Below, one piece after another: positions 11,124-22,153 of a DNA stretch of 64,000 bases. A program made the position numbers and the translations under genes. Numbering within the stretch: the first letter of the stretch is position 1; each line of letters starts with the position of its first letter. The stretch is taken from assembly GCA_014529385.2 (NCBI GenBank), contig JABFUD020000347.1, positions 1 through 64,000 on the forward strand. Direction: 5' to 3'. Under the pieces are notes generated by a model. That model did not search any database. It saw nothing but the letters and a program-made list of their open reading frames with translations, and was not told where the DNA came from. This DNA comes from Adiantum capillus-veneris (Eukaryota > Streptophyta > Polypodiopsida > Polypodiales > Pteridaceae).

Positions 11124-12021
11124 TATCTTTCTGATGAGTGTAAATAGTGTATATCCTATCAGAAAATCATCAAAAAATAGTTCTTTTTGGGTATTTTTCA
11201 TCATTTTTATTGATAATGAGACTTAAAAATAGAAAAATCCAACAAAAAACAATAAAGCTGTGTTTTTCAATGGATTTTCATAATTATTGGATTTTCACTT
11301 TACTTTTTTAGAGCATTTGATTATTTTCTTTGATTTTTTCAATAAACAAGTCAAAAATTAATAATAAATAGTAAGAAAACTCAGATGGAAAAATGGAAGA
11401 CATGATGGTGATCAGAAAGACAAGGTGGACAAGCATAAAAATTTTCAATGAAATGAGAAGATGGAAGCGAGAAGCCTAAATTAGGCGGTCAGACCTACTT
11501 TTGTGAAATTCTTGCAGAATGAGCTATAGGAATCCGATCAGGGAAATTTTTGAGTCTAGCATAGATTTCATGCGCGTAGTAGGACTAATGAGGGAATCTG
11601 GGGAAAATTGGTTCGGGAAGTCCGGGTATAGATATCCAAGGTAGGCTAAAACCACCTCATTTCCACTTGTGGCCTTTGGAGAGAGAGCTTTTCGACCTCT
11701 TTCGCGCATCTTTTCCGGAGTCTACAGTTGCCCGTTTTCAGTGCCATCTCACCCGAGACATGAGAGGTAAGTTCTTTACTCATCAATGATTCATTTTGTA
11801 CGGCTGGTAGCTAGTCTAAACCCCTAGAAAAAACCCTAGAAATCAAGCAGTGCACAAAGACCTATGACCAAAAACTGACCATAGCGGCCTGTCAGCTCGA
11901 CCAAATCCGATGGGATTTGAACTGTAGCATACCCTAACATAATAGAACCTTTCTATATCATCAGTTGACCATTCAGTAGGGGTCAAGGGGGTCCCCAATA
12001 GAAAAGCTAGATTTTTGGAAA

Positions 12022-12273
12022 ATGCCAGAATTTGGATATGACTCCACAGACAGCTTGCCTATGAGGTTTATATACAATGTATATGATTGGTTTAGTGAAA
12101 TCAATCAAGCAAAGCCCTCGAAAAGAAAAAAACTTCTTGAAGGCTACAAAGCGTCAAATTCGACATACAGGGTCAAACTGACTCCAAATGAGAAAGAATT
12201 GGATGAGTTGCTTCATGACTATGTTGCGAACAAGTTTAAAGCCTCAAAATTGACTGACCAACTCAACAGGTAG
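12022..12273 (+). CDS. Small unassigned open frame in E1 post-pol intron
   Basis: This is an 83-codon frame starting at ATG with lysine-rich content (PSKRKKLLEGYKAS, TPNEKELDELL). It has no counterpart that I can see in E2 and lies inside the predicted intron, so it may be chance. I do not recognise it. Confidence 0.2.
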   Translation: MPEFGYDSTDSLPMRFIYNVYDWFSEINQAKPSKRKKLLEGYKASNSTYRVKLTPNEKELDELLHDYVANKFKASKLTDQLNR

Positions 12274-12427
12274 TATACTTACAGAAAATGGTGATTTCAG
12301 AGTTGACAAAGCACAAAGTGATGCCGGCAAGACCAAACTTGACCAAATTCAATTTAGGACTTGTTTTAGGTGTATAGAATGTGTTTAAGTCAAAATTTGT
12401 AAGTTTTGCAAAAACATTTTGACTGCT

Positions 12428-12449
12428 GTAAATAATCGTGATTTCTTAC
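12428..12449. repeat. E1 palindrome copy 3
   Basis: It reads GTAAATAAT, CGTG, then ATTTCTTAC, with two mismatches in the right arm. Confidence 0.75.
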
Positions 12450-12711
12450 TTTTGCACTATTTTTGCTTGGAAATTGTATCATCACCTCACCTATCATGTG
12501 TACACACCTATTACATGCCAAAAATCAAGTATGATCCAAAATGAGCACCTATAACTTGGAAAATTGCCGGAAAACGCAAAGAAGTCTTTGCAAGCCAATT
12601 TTTGGGTTATGGACAACATTTCTTGCTCCAAATCACCTCATATCACATACACAGGGTCTATACAATGCCTAGAATCAATCTGTACCAAAAAATGTTGATT
12701 TTGGTAGAAAT

Positions 12712-12733
12712 GGTAATAATTGCGATTATTTAC
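12712..12733. repeat. E1 palindrome copy 4
   Basis: It reads GGTAATAAT, TGCG, ATTATTTAC. The right arm is perfect and the centre shows one CG-to-TG change. Confidence 0.78.
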
Positions 12734-13005
12734 TTTCTAGCCAAAATGGGGGAATTTTGATATTTTGCCATCATACATCCAAAGTACATGATGTGTTAAG
12801 CCCACTAGCCAAGTTTGAACCAATTTGGAGCTCAAAATCTCAAATTTCCATTATATCTACTATTTCAGAGACCTAAAGCCAAAATCCGGTACCATTTTCA
12901 TCCTATGCATCAAAATAAGCCCATATTTCACTCAGAGTAGGTATTTGGTATATACTTCAAGCATGTAATGCCAAGTTTGTAAATTGTTAAAAAAAATACT
13001 CAGCT

Positions 13006-13027
13006 ATACATAATCGCGATTATTTAC
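13006..13027. repeat. E1 palindrome copy 5
   Basis: It reads ATACATAAT, CGCG, ATTATTTAC. The centre CGCG is intact, so the core AATCGCGATTATTTAC shows the ancestral form. Confidence 0.8.
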
Positions 13028-13212
13028 TTTGGTTGCAAACTTTTGTTGGGACTTAACAATTTTGTTCCTTGCATGTTTTTATGTAGCTATGCTTGTTCAA
13101 AAATTGATTTGAAGCAAATTGGAACAAAACTGTCAGCATTTCAGACTCAAGGATATTTCAAAGAATCCGACAAGTCTGCTAACTTTGACACTCTATTCAC
13201 TGAACAGGAGCC

Positions 13213-16200
13213 ATGCAAGAAGTAGAGAGGGCCAAGAAGAAGCTCAACCAGAAAGAAAAGTTGCAAGAGCTGCCCACATACCAATTGGATCCAGATTCAG
13301 TCAAAGCCGCCAAGGTAGCCTATCTTTCAAAAGAACAGCTAGAAGAGCATCACACCACAGTGTTCACTGGCATATTCAAGAGTGAGCAGGGACATCAGGT
13401 AGAGTTGCAACTCCTACCAAAAGAAGTGTATTATGTGGCCGCGAAGACTGAGACCAAAGAAGCCAACCGCAGGCTAGGACTCAGAGATTTCTATGAATAG
13501 AAGCCGTGCGGTGTGGATTTCCAAAAAGTTTATGAGCTTTTATCCATGATTAAAGAAGATAGAACTTCCCAGATTTCTGACCCACAAGGGAATAAAGTCG
13601 AAATGGTAATAACCAAGGAATAGTGGCAGAAGCACTCAGACTGCCCACATAAGGAATGACGATGAGGGCAAGGGACAAGAAAATGGTGGTACTTTCACCA
13701 AAGAAAACGCCACCGCAGCCACCTTTGTAGACCTAATTCACAAGCAGGTGGAAGAGCTAGTCAGGTTATACCACCAGTATTTCCACTTCATGGCTAAAAG
13801 GCCACCGAGGTATACCACACCAAATCATGTGGTTTCCACCACTTTCACGCAGGTCCTCAAGTCAACAACCAAGCAACCGATGGACCATGCACAATATGTC
13901 TTGACCACTCTGAAAGGCACAAAGAAAAAAGGAAAGATCACTTACCTGGGTGCACCAGAGGTATTGACAAGGATTGCGTACCATGCCATCGGCATGGCCG
14001 ACAACCTACCACCTGCCCGAGACCAAAACACTTGGATACTGGCAGCTCAACCATCTCCTCGAGCTACAAGATCAACCAAGAGATCTTACAAATTTGATGA
14101 AGATTCGGTTGAAAGCTCATCCGAAAGACACAACAGTGAAATCTCAGATAATGAGGAAAAGGGAGCACGAAGAGAGGAGATGAAAAGAAAATCCGTGGCA
14201 GCACACCAAGAATAGCCCGTGCAAAAGCAAGCCCGTTTTGAAAGAGAAAAACATGCCTACCAATGCAGTCGACAAGCACAAGGAAAGGACCCAAAAAAAT
14301 GGGTGCCTAGTGGACTTAAGGGGCCAAGGACAAAGCATCACACCAGGAAAGAGACTGAAGATCCAACAGAATCCTTGGAAAAAATGTATCAAGAAGCAGA
14401 AGCCCCGAAGCTGAAAGAAGCCCAAGAAGAGGCAAGGAAAGCAAAGAAGGTGGAGGACCAGAGACAAGCCGAAGAAACGGCAAGGGAAGAGGCACAACAC
14501 GACCAAGGTCATGAGTCTCCCGACCCACTTCACCACCTACAGAACACCAGGATAACCCTATTCCAAGCCCACCACCATCACTAGCAAAACGAAGGCCACA
14601 AAAGCTGAGCCCACCAAAGAGACAGAATTTGAATCAAAAGAAGCAAAAGAATCTGCACAAGAGGCTACTGTTGCACAAGAGCAACAAAAAGAGAAAAGCG
14701 TTGAGCCTGAACAAGAGAAAGTAGCCAAAGCTACACAAGAGCTTGAACATCAAAAGGCAGACGAATCTACACAACAGGCAACCACTACACAATAGAACAC
14801 AACAAAGTCCGAGCCAACACCTTCTACCTCAACACAACATGAAACGGCCGAGGCATCCACAAAGCCTCAGGGTGACAAAGCAAAAGAAGGCCGCCGCAAG
14901 GGCAAGAACAACCAGCCACCACAATGCAGCTTAGAGAGACACAAGAGACTGCTGAGACCTATAGACAAGCTAGAAAGAAATGACGATTGGCAATCAAATG
15001 ATTAGGTAATCTACAAGTCAATGAATACGCTAAGCAAATGCAGGATATGATGGAAAGACTCCGATTAGCAGCACTTAGCTGCAACACAAAGGCTAAAGAA
15101 CTAGAGATGGTGATTGATGCTCTCCAAGGAGAGATAGAAGACAGATTAAATGTCATCACCGATCTTCAAAGGCAAGTGCAGGAAATGAAAGATGAAGTTG
15201 AACAACATCAGCTAGCATGAGACAAACAGTAGAAGGAGATGGAGGAGTTATGTGACCTACTTACAAAGTTGTCAGATGCTTGCAAAGCAAAAGATGAATA
15301 GCTGACAGAAGTTACAAACAAACTTCTAACAAGAACCGTGTCAGCTCAGAAGATTAAAGTGCAGCTGGATGTCAAAACGATTCTCTACAATACTCAGAAC
15401 AAAGAATAAATAATCATGCAATTTTCTTGCGGAAAATACGAGAGAATCCAACCGTAGCCTTGATCAAAGGGACATATGAAGTGTACAAAGCATTAGAGAG
15501 AAAGAACAAAGACTTTGAGCTGGAGCTAAAGTTGGAGTAGTCTCAATACAGAGACCTGGCTTTGATGCGGGTGCAACAAGAAGATGAACTGCTAAAAGAA
15601 ATATTCGAGCTTAAAAGAGTTAACCAGCTGCTGAGAGAAGGAAAGATGGAAACACAAGAAGAGGCAAGCACTTTGGAGCAGCCTCAAATAGAAATACCCT
15701 CTGTGTCATTTGTTAAACTGGAGACACAGTCCACAATAGAGTTTAGTGGTGAGGAAGATTTTCAGGTAAACATTACAGATGAAGACACAGTGTTCCATGG
15801 TCCAGCTCTCAAAGGCTGAAGAAGATGCACTGAAAGAAAAGATTATACAAGACGTAGATGAGCAATGGAAGGCAGTGATGGATTGGGAGTTGAGAGTTAT
15901 TCACTCCGTCAACATTACACAACTCACTCCCAATCAAATCAATGCGCAATGGCACCAACAGTCCCTACCATACCCTTTGATCAAAGTTGAGTTACTACAG
16001 GTTAAAAAAAGGCTTTACACAGACATGCAAATAGATGGTGCAGATAAAGACCACCGAAAGTGGAGGTTGAGTTGGCTAAACAAAAACCCAAGATACTTGA
16101 TTCTATTTATAAGAGCACCTACGTCCCTACAAAGAGATCCAACCTTCTGTCCTATACCAAGAGTAAGGACTTGGCAAGCACATGAGGAACTAACAAAGAA

Positions 16201-16618
16201 GCGGCCAACGTGGATAAACTATCCGATATTTCCAGCTCCAGAAAAGGGACCGGCCACAGAGGAATACGTGGTGAAATACTAAAGGGTGCCATGTCATTCT
16301 TCAAGAGTCTACCTGATCTATCCTGTGCACTGTTTTATAAAATATACAGAATGCTGCTCACTTGCATCAAAGCTGCTCACTTGCATCAAAGTATTTCATG
16401 AGCCAGAGCGTAGGTGCCCTTGGATGTCATTCCTCGAGGGTAATAAAGGTTTATGCTACGATCTCAGTAGTCAACCTTCCAAAGAAGTCCTCCATGGATT
16501 CTACGCCAGATGCATGTTTCTACCTTCACACAATATGCTAGCGTTCGAGGAAATGTCCTACACAGGATTCTTCACTTGGCGAACTAAGATATTTGCACGA
16601 GTGATCAGCAAAGATTAA
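13213..16618 (+). pseudogene. E1 ORF3: large coiled-coil protein downstream of pol (broken)
   Basis: The function is unknown. The start ATG at 13213 follows a predicted 3' splice site. The order is an N-terminal domain (13213-13990, ending with APEVLTRIAYHAIGMADNLP, which matches GPMLTRIAYQALGMIEDFP in E2), a charged Glu/Lys/Gln/Ala-rich linker (14060-14930), a long heptad-rich coiled coil (about 14950-15660) and a C-terminal globular domain (about 15800-16618). The C-terminal domain contains DPTFCPIPRVRTW, PWMSFLEGNKGLCYDL and FLPSHN, all matched in E2 (DPTFCPVPRRRTW, PWNLFLEGHRGICWNL, YMPSHY). There is no signal peptide or membrane segment, so it is not envelope-like. Many stops and frameshifts break it. 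Confidence 0.75.
16353..16390. repeat. 19-bp tandem duplication in E1 ORF3
   Basis: GCTGCTCACTTGCATCAAA occurs twice in a row. Because 19 is not a multiple of three, it shifts the frame of the ORF3 C-terminal domain, a late lesion specific to this copy. Confidence 0.9.
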
Positions 16619-16809
16619 CCGAAGAAAGCGAGAAAAAAGATCAACTTGAAGCAGTTGAGCGGCAGGAAAATTTTCAAATTTTGCATGCTAGAAATTGGCT
16701 AGTGCAAGTGTAGCAGTGCAAATTAGCTACCACGAACAGACACAACTCGTATACATTTGCATATTAGGCTAGTAAGAGCAGCAAAAATTCTTCTAATCAA
16801 CACCAAATT

Positions 16810-19320
16810 TTGCTAATCGACAGTTTTTACAAACCAGCCAACATGGACTTAAATCGAGCCGATAGTTCAAGTATAGCAGAGCAAGCCAATAGTAGTGGCA
16901 GCATAAGTGCAACTACAATCGACCAAATTTTACAGCTATATGGGAATAAATTTTTGTACACAGATACAGAAGGTCATAGTTATCTCCAGAGCAAAAAAAG
17001 CAGCACAGAAGCTAAGATCCTATTGATAAGAGTAAAGCCAGATTCAGAGAACTCCCAGATGTTTACTGACTTCAGTGGAGCCAGGTATTGCAAGCTCAAA
17101 GATGAGGTGCAGATAGAAGTTCAAAAAGTCAACCCAAGTGTTTATCCAAAAATCTGCACAAATCCGCCAAGCATCCATTTAGTACATATGCAATCAAGGT
17201 CATTGTACATGGATTACAGTGGTCAGATCTATAGTTGAGAGTCAATAATGGAAGATCCAATAGATCAGCCAATAGAAGCTAGTCTAATGAGAGAGCCAGG
17301 GCAAAGATGGTACAAAGGTCAAGATGGAGCAATCTATAGCTTGATGCTCAGTGTTTTGAAAGAAGATGTCGACAACTGGGCAAGCATAGAAGCAAAAACT
17401 TCTCAGGTAGATCTTGACATGACAGAGCCAATTGAGCTACTACCATTCATGGAGTATTGCTCAAATTGTGGACGAAAAGGTGAACATTTTTCTGAATATT
17501 GTCTAGTAAATCCGAACAACAGGGATATATCAACTGCTAAGCAAGGTACAAAGCAAATTGGAAATGCGAATCTCGATGTAAGTGCATCTACCTTGTCACT
17601 TTTACTGCAATCGGATGATTCTGTATTACCATTAGAAACACCAGTAAAAGCATTGCAAATTCAAAATCAGCATAAGGATGCACAGGCACCTGAGAAGATT
17701 AAAATTGATTCTTTGAACAACAAATTCTTGTATGAATTTAGTAAAGGTGTCGAGATATCACAAGAGGATGAAAAAACTATTAGGTTTGCAAATGATTCTT
17801 CATCCACTGACACAAGTGTGCAATCATTCACGAGTCTAAGTGACATATCAGAAAGAATGATGTTAGCATTGTATGGCACACATAATTCATGTGCATACTA
17901 TGTAGACCAAAAGGGAAACTGTACAAAAAGGATCAACCAGTGTTTGAATGACCCACATACCAGCTCATAGAAGTACTTCCATTGATAGATAAAAAAGGAT
18001 GGTTCATTTCAGAGGAAAGAATCTATTATAGCCCATCCTCTCTAGAGCTGAAGGATATTACCTAGGTGAACCCAGAAATCTGTTTAGAGCCAAACTCTCC
18101 TCGATCGAAAATCAAACTTCAATGTTGTGACCAAACGAACATATACTTTGACCAAAACAGTCGTAGATATAGACGAGAGTCTAGCATCTATGATGCCTTG
18201 GGTCCTAAAATCACAAAAGTTCATATCGTAGGAGACCCATGGGATAGACAATATTAGGGCAAAGATAATGCTATCTACAGCTTGACTTGGGGAATAATTT
18301 GTCATGTTTCACGAAGATACAAAGAAAACTATGCAGAAGATTTACATATGCTAAATGTTAACAGTGCTACCCAAAGTGTACCTTCAGAGTCCCAAAAGGT
18401 GAGACTAAACTAGAGCTAAACAATTTTGAACTCTCACAATGAAGCAGGCTATAGTGACCACCCTAGGAAGGGGGGAGCTGTAAATCCATCAAGCTCAGCT
18501 TATGTACCAGGAAATGCTATAGCAGTTAGAAGCCCTAGAGCTTCTAGCCAACATACCTCTTCAAAGCAGAAACCATTGAAAGATCATATGGTTGTTGGAA
18601 GTTTCCAATTGACCCAGATTCCATCAAAGTCTACCGATAAATGCCTTTATGAAGATTATCAAGGACAAAAGTTTCAGTTGATCTTGATCTCCACAAGTCA
18701 GAGTCAAAAGCCAACAAACCCCATAGTGTTCAAACAGTTACATGTGATCAAGCTCACATATACATATCAAGATGCACATGGTAACGAATATCAGCAAGGT
18801 CATGACCTTGTACAAACCCCTATGAATGGCCCAGCCGACTGAAGTCTAACTGAAGTCAAAGACTATCTAAAGATGATGCAAAGCCTCAAGCTACCAGAAT
18901 AGGTGGCACAAAAGTCAAAGCCAATGGGAGTTAAAGTCCAATAAGCTACACAAAGGTCACCACAAAAATCTCCTCCGAAGAGACAGATTCTGCTAGAAAG
19001 TACAATGGATCTTTTAAGGTCAAAGGTTACTCAGATGTAGGTAGACAATGCTCAACAATTGCAAAAAGGTGAAATATTACAGCCAATGGAGCCAACATTG
19101 ATTGAAGCAGGTGGTCAAAACAAAGAAAGTGCAGATAAAGTTCAACCAAAGGACATTGCCACAACAAAAGAATTCAATTCAGACACAAATGATGTGCAAC
19201 ATCATTGGTGAACCAAAGAAAAGCTGTCCAGAGAAGTAAAGCTAGTTAGACAAGAACCTCATGTCTTTTCGCACTTGGAAAAGATGTGGTCAACCACAGC
19301 TGGAAGATGCTTCTGGATTT
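16810..19320 (+). pseudogene. E1 repeat protein with Y-x-D-x-x-G-x-x-Y hairpin motifs and a zinc knuckle (broken)
   Basis: I do not recognise this protein. At least seven short copies of an aromatic-x-D-x-x-G-x-x-aromatic motif are visible: LYTDTEGHSY (16954), MFTDFSGARY (17059), LYMDYSGQIY (17203), WYKGQDGAIY (17308), IYFDQNSRRY (18141), LYEDYQGQKF (18645) and TYQDAHGNEY (18762). They are often followed by a hydrophobic strand such as ILLIRVKP. A CCHC-like knuckle CSNCGRKGEHFSEYC lies at 17458-17502, with one residue more than usual between the second Cys and His. Stops at 17236 and 18840 and a frame change near 17970 break it. The same motif occurs in the gag N-terminal regions of E1 and E2, so this may be a gag-derived nucleic-acid binding protein. 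E2 has no equivalent. Confidence 0.55.
18465..18477 (+). other. Internal polypurine tract of E1
   Basis: AGGAAGGGGGGAG lies 2.8 kb before the 3' LTR. Its 11-base core GGAAGGGGGGA is identical to the core of the terminal PPT at 21268. It may act as a second plus-strand primer, or it may be chance within coding sequence. Confidence 0.45.
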
Positions 19321-21266
19321 GTGAGAATATCTGAAAACAAACGAGCAGAATGCTGGGGAATCATCTCCACCACCATTGAAGTAAGTTCACAGATCATAAT
19401 AGCTCAATTTCATGTAATCACAGCAAGAGGAAATAGAAAAAAGATGGATCTCAAAGAATGTTCCTCTTGGACAAGGATTCTACACATGCTATACAAAGAT
19501 TTGGCTACCAATCAACCACAAGCCAACTGCAACTACACCAAACCTGCATGAAGATCTCAAGAAATCAACAAGACCTAGAGCTAAGCAAAGTCAACAATGG
19601 AGATACAAAGGTCATCAAGAGATTTGCATTCCTAAGTCTTCCAATGCTCCTAGTCAAAAGTCAGATGTCAACGATCAACAGAGGCTTACAACAACATCAA
19701 AGACTCCTATCAACAGGCCTATTTCAAAAATCAAACAGATAATGGAGTCTTCATAGTCAAAGAAGGACGACCCAACCAATGCAAATGCAGATTCAAAGAT
19801 AATAAAACAGGTATGGCAAAAGAAACCTTCAATGCTAGCTTGGTCCTTCACTAATCCTCTTTTTGAAAATTCAAGCTTACTTTTACCTGAAGAAATGTTT
19901 TTAGTAAGCTCAAGAATGTAAAAAGTCAAGTCGCCAAGGTGCAAAAAAAACTCTTTGGCATAGTCAGAGTCGAGTTGCTGAGCCATGAAATGAGCAAAGC
20001 ATTAGTCCCAAAGCTTCAAGTCATATTAAACTTTGTGCTAAGATTCATAGTTATTAGGCTTACGCTCAAGCTGGAAGAATTGAGCATAGCTTTGTCATGT
20101 CGCTCATGCTCGATGAGATGAACATAAGAGTCAAAGTCTATTAACTTTCAATTTTTGGAGTGTTGTAAAGTCCAACACTCACGCACAGTGCACAGTAAGA
20201 TGAGAGCACATATCCTCATCATGAAAACCATTCTTAAAGGGGTGCCGGCTTGCAAAGTCATGTCATATGCTTTTATAGCTACACCATCTTTCTGAAAAAC
20301 CCCTCAAAATCTTTCTTGCACAGCATATTGTTTTCCATGCATTTTTGTGTATGCATAAATAGGATGTCCCATCATTGGATATATGCATTAGAAACTCTCT
20401 TTGCTTCCACCTCTGCACCTTGAGTGGACTACAATAGGCAACAACCAATGTCATGCTAACCAACAAAGCCATGCAGTGGGGTCACTACTAGGTGAATAGT
20501 TGGCTTGGTGACTGTACAACACTCCCTATTGCTTGGTGTTGGCCTTCATGTTAAAGCCGTTACAAGCGCCAACAAAGACCTTGGGACACGACAATCGACA
20601 ATGGTAAGACAAAACTCAATGGAGTCACTACTAGGCAAATAGGACGCTTGGGGATTGCCCAATGCCCCCTATCGCTTGGTGCTGACCTTGATGTAATCGA
20701 CAATGAAGACCATGGTGATGCGATTACAAAAATACAGTTGAGTCACTAGTGGGTGAATAGTAGGCTTGGTGATTGTCCAACGCTCCTCATTGCTTGGTGC
20801 TGACCTTGGCAAATTGGCATCGGCCCAATACACTTCCACGGATATCACATTTTTTAATTCCATATCTATCAGTGAATAATTCCTTGAGTACTTTATTAAT
20901 ATTTTCCATGCTAATAAGTACTCCAATAATGCACATATCCAAAAGGAATTTTTTTCCACTGGGTTTTTTCCCTTTGGTCATCCAAGTATTTGACCATAAT
21001 TTAGAACCACATCATTCTACTTCCCTTGTACATACTCTTCATAAATAAACATTAGCCGCATCATTATGCTATTACAACGGGGACAAATACAACATCATCT
21101 CTCATATCATACAGATTCGGACCAATGAAGCTATTGCAACAACAAGTTGAAAATCATCAAGAAATCCAACAACAAATGAAGACAATCAGCCCATCAACAA
21201 CCAATCAAAACCTTCCACAACCTCCACGGACACTTTTCAACAGTGCTCGAGGATGGGCACTAAAAT
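19321..21266 (+). other. E1 3' region without recognisable gene
   Basis: Short open frames around 19460-19740 (glutamine-, serine- and lysine-rich) may be the decayed end of the preceding protein. From about 20150 to 21266 I see no gene, only the tandem repeat at 20481-20815 and a run of CAAC/ATCAA-rich sequence before the PPT. Confidence 0.5.
20481..20815. repeat. Three-copy tandem repeat in E1 3' region
   Basis: Units begin at about 20481, 20624 and 20742 with GTCACTA and contain a shared GCTTGGTG(T/C)TG(A/G)CCTT phrase. Unit length varies (about 143 and 118 bp). Confidence 0.8.
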
Positions 21267-21279
21267 CGGAAGGGGGGAA
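21267..21279 (+). other. Terminal polypurine tract of E1
   Basis: CGGAAGGGGGGAA directly abuts the TG that begins the 3' LTR. It is the expected primer for plus-strand DNA synthesis. Confidence 0.9.
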
Positions 21280-22153
21280 TGTTAAGTGAGTCAACGTCAG
21301 TTAACAAAAGATGCTAAAGATCGCAGATGTACGGATGCACATCGAGGATGAATACGAAGAAGCAGTAAAGATTGGAGTTACACATTTTCCACGTTTTTCC
21401 AAAATGGTCACGTATTGTAAATTCCCGAATTATTTCAAGCCATTGTAATATTTTAAAGTGTTACGGGCTCAATGGGAGTTCCAAGTTGTAAAGAATAGGT
21501 CACTTACTGTGCCTAGGTTGCAGATTCAATAAGTGGTGAGCCCTAAAGGCCTTGGGTAGCCGGACATTGCATATTTTTGTCCTAAGTATATAAGACAGTG
21601 TGTAAAAGAAATTAAGGTTCTCAATTCATTTGTGGAGAGCACTCTTTGGTGAGAGCTTTTAAGGTGTGTGGCTATGGAGTCCTTGAGCTTCTCCTTGCTC
21701 CCTTCTCTTACTTCTTATGATTGCCTATGATGCTTAGATTAGCTAAATCTTAACTAATTAGTGGTTAATCTCTCTCTAATCTTGTGTGATTGCCCTCTTT
21801 TGCTTGTGTGTGCATGTAGGTTTGATTGGAGTGTGGCGCTCGATAGATCTATGTGTGTGTGCTTGCGATTAGTGTGTTGCATGATAGGATTAGTGTTGTG
21901 TGCATCTTGCAATCGTAGTGTGTGTGATTGGGTTGATTGGAGGCGAAGAGAAGTGGATATGGAGATTGCCCTTCATTGCGGCTTAGCTCCTCCATAGGCT
22001 GAGAAGCTCACCTCATAGAGTTGACCATTTGTGTTGCCACACTTAGCTCACTAACCATGTGAGTGTTTCCATGCCCTAGCCGGGTAGCTCATCCCTCCGG
22101 ATTGATAATTTTGTTGGTCATTGGAGCTATTGCAACGATGGGACCCCCAAACA
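21280..22153 (+). repeat. 3' LTR of E1
   Basis: This 874-bp LTR begins TGTTAAGTGAGTC after the PPT and ends CCCCCAAACA. It is an inverted match to the E0 LTR. The open frame at 21761-21997 is only LTR sequence with low-complexity GT content. Confidence 0.88.
21587..21594 (+). promoter_or_regulatory. TATA box of E1 LTR
   Basis: TATATAAG sits mid-LTR and is conserved in E0. It is the likely start of the R region upstream signal. Confidence 0.55.

Larger units (their letters stand above)
11124..13207 (+). other. E1 post-pol spacer: predicted 5' exon and 1.44-kb intron with palindromes
   Basis: This lies between the second protease-like domain and ORF3. A block near 11590-11700 (TCGGGAAG... and a GAGAGAGAGCTT stretch) is conserved with E2 at 47020-47110. 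It is followed by a strong 5' splice site AGAG|GTAAGT (GT at 11767). The matching 3' splice site TCACTGAACAG ends at 13207, five bases before the ORF3 ATG. The intron carries three palindromes (12428, 12712, 13006) spaced 284 and 294 bp apart. Confidence 0.6.
1389..22153 (+). mobile_element. E1: giant Ty3/gypsy OTA-type retrotransposon (5' LTR not visible)
   Basis: The visible order is leader with predicted introns, gag, protease, RT, RNase H, an extra zinc-binding domain, integrase, a second protease-like domain, a predicted intron with palindromes, ORF3, a repeat protein with a zinc knuckle, a polypurine tract (21267-21279) and the 3' LTR (21280-22153). Gene order, an integrase without a chromodomain and the pol sequences place it in the OTA (Tat/Athila) branch. 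It is close in design to E2. Every reading frame is broken by stops and frameshifts, so this is an old copy. At more than 20.7 kb it is in the size range known for Ogre-like elements. Confidence 0.88.

Noticed and set aside
20263-20959. Minus-strand frames in the E1 3' region
   Set aside because: They overlap the three-copy tandem repeat and show no domain or homologue in E2.
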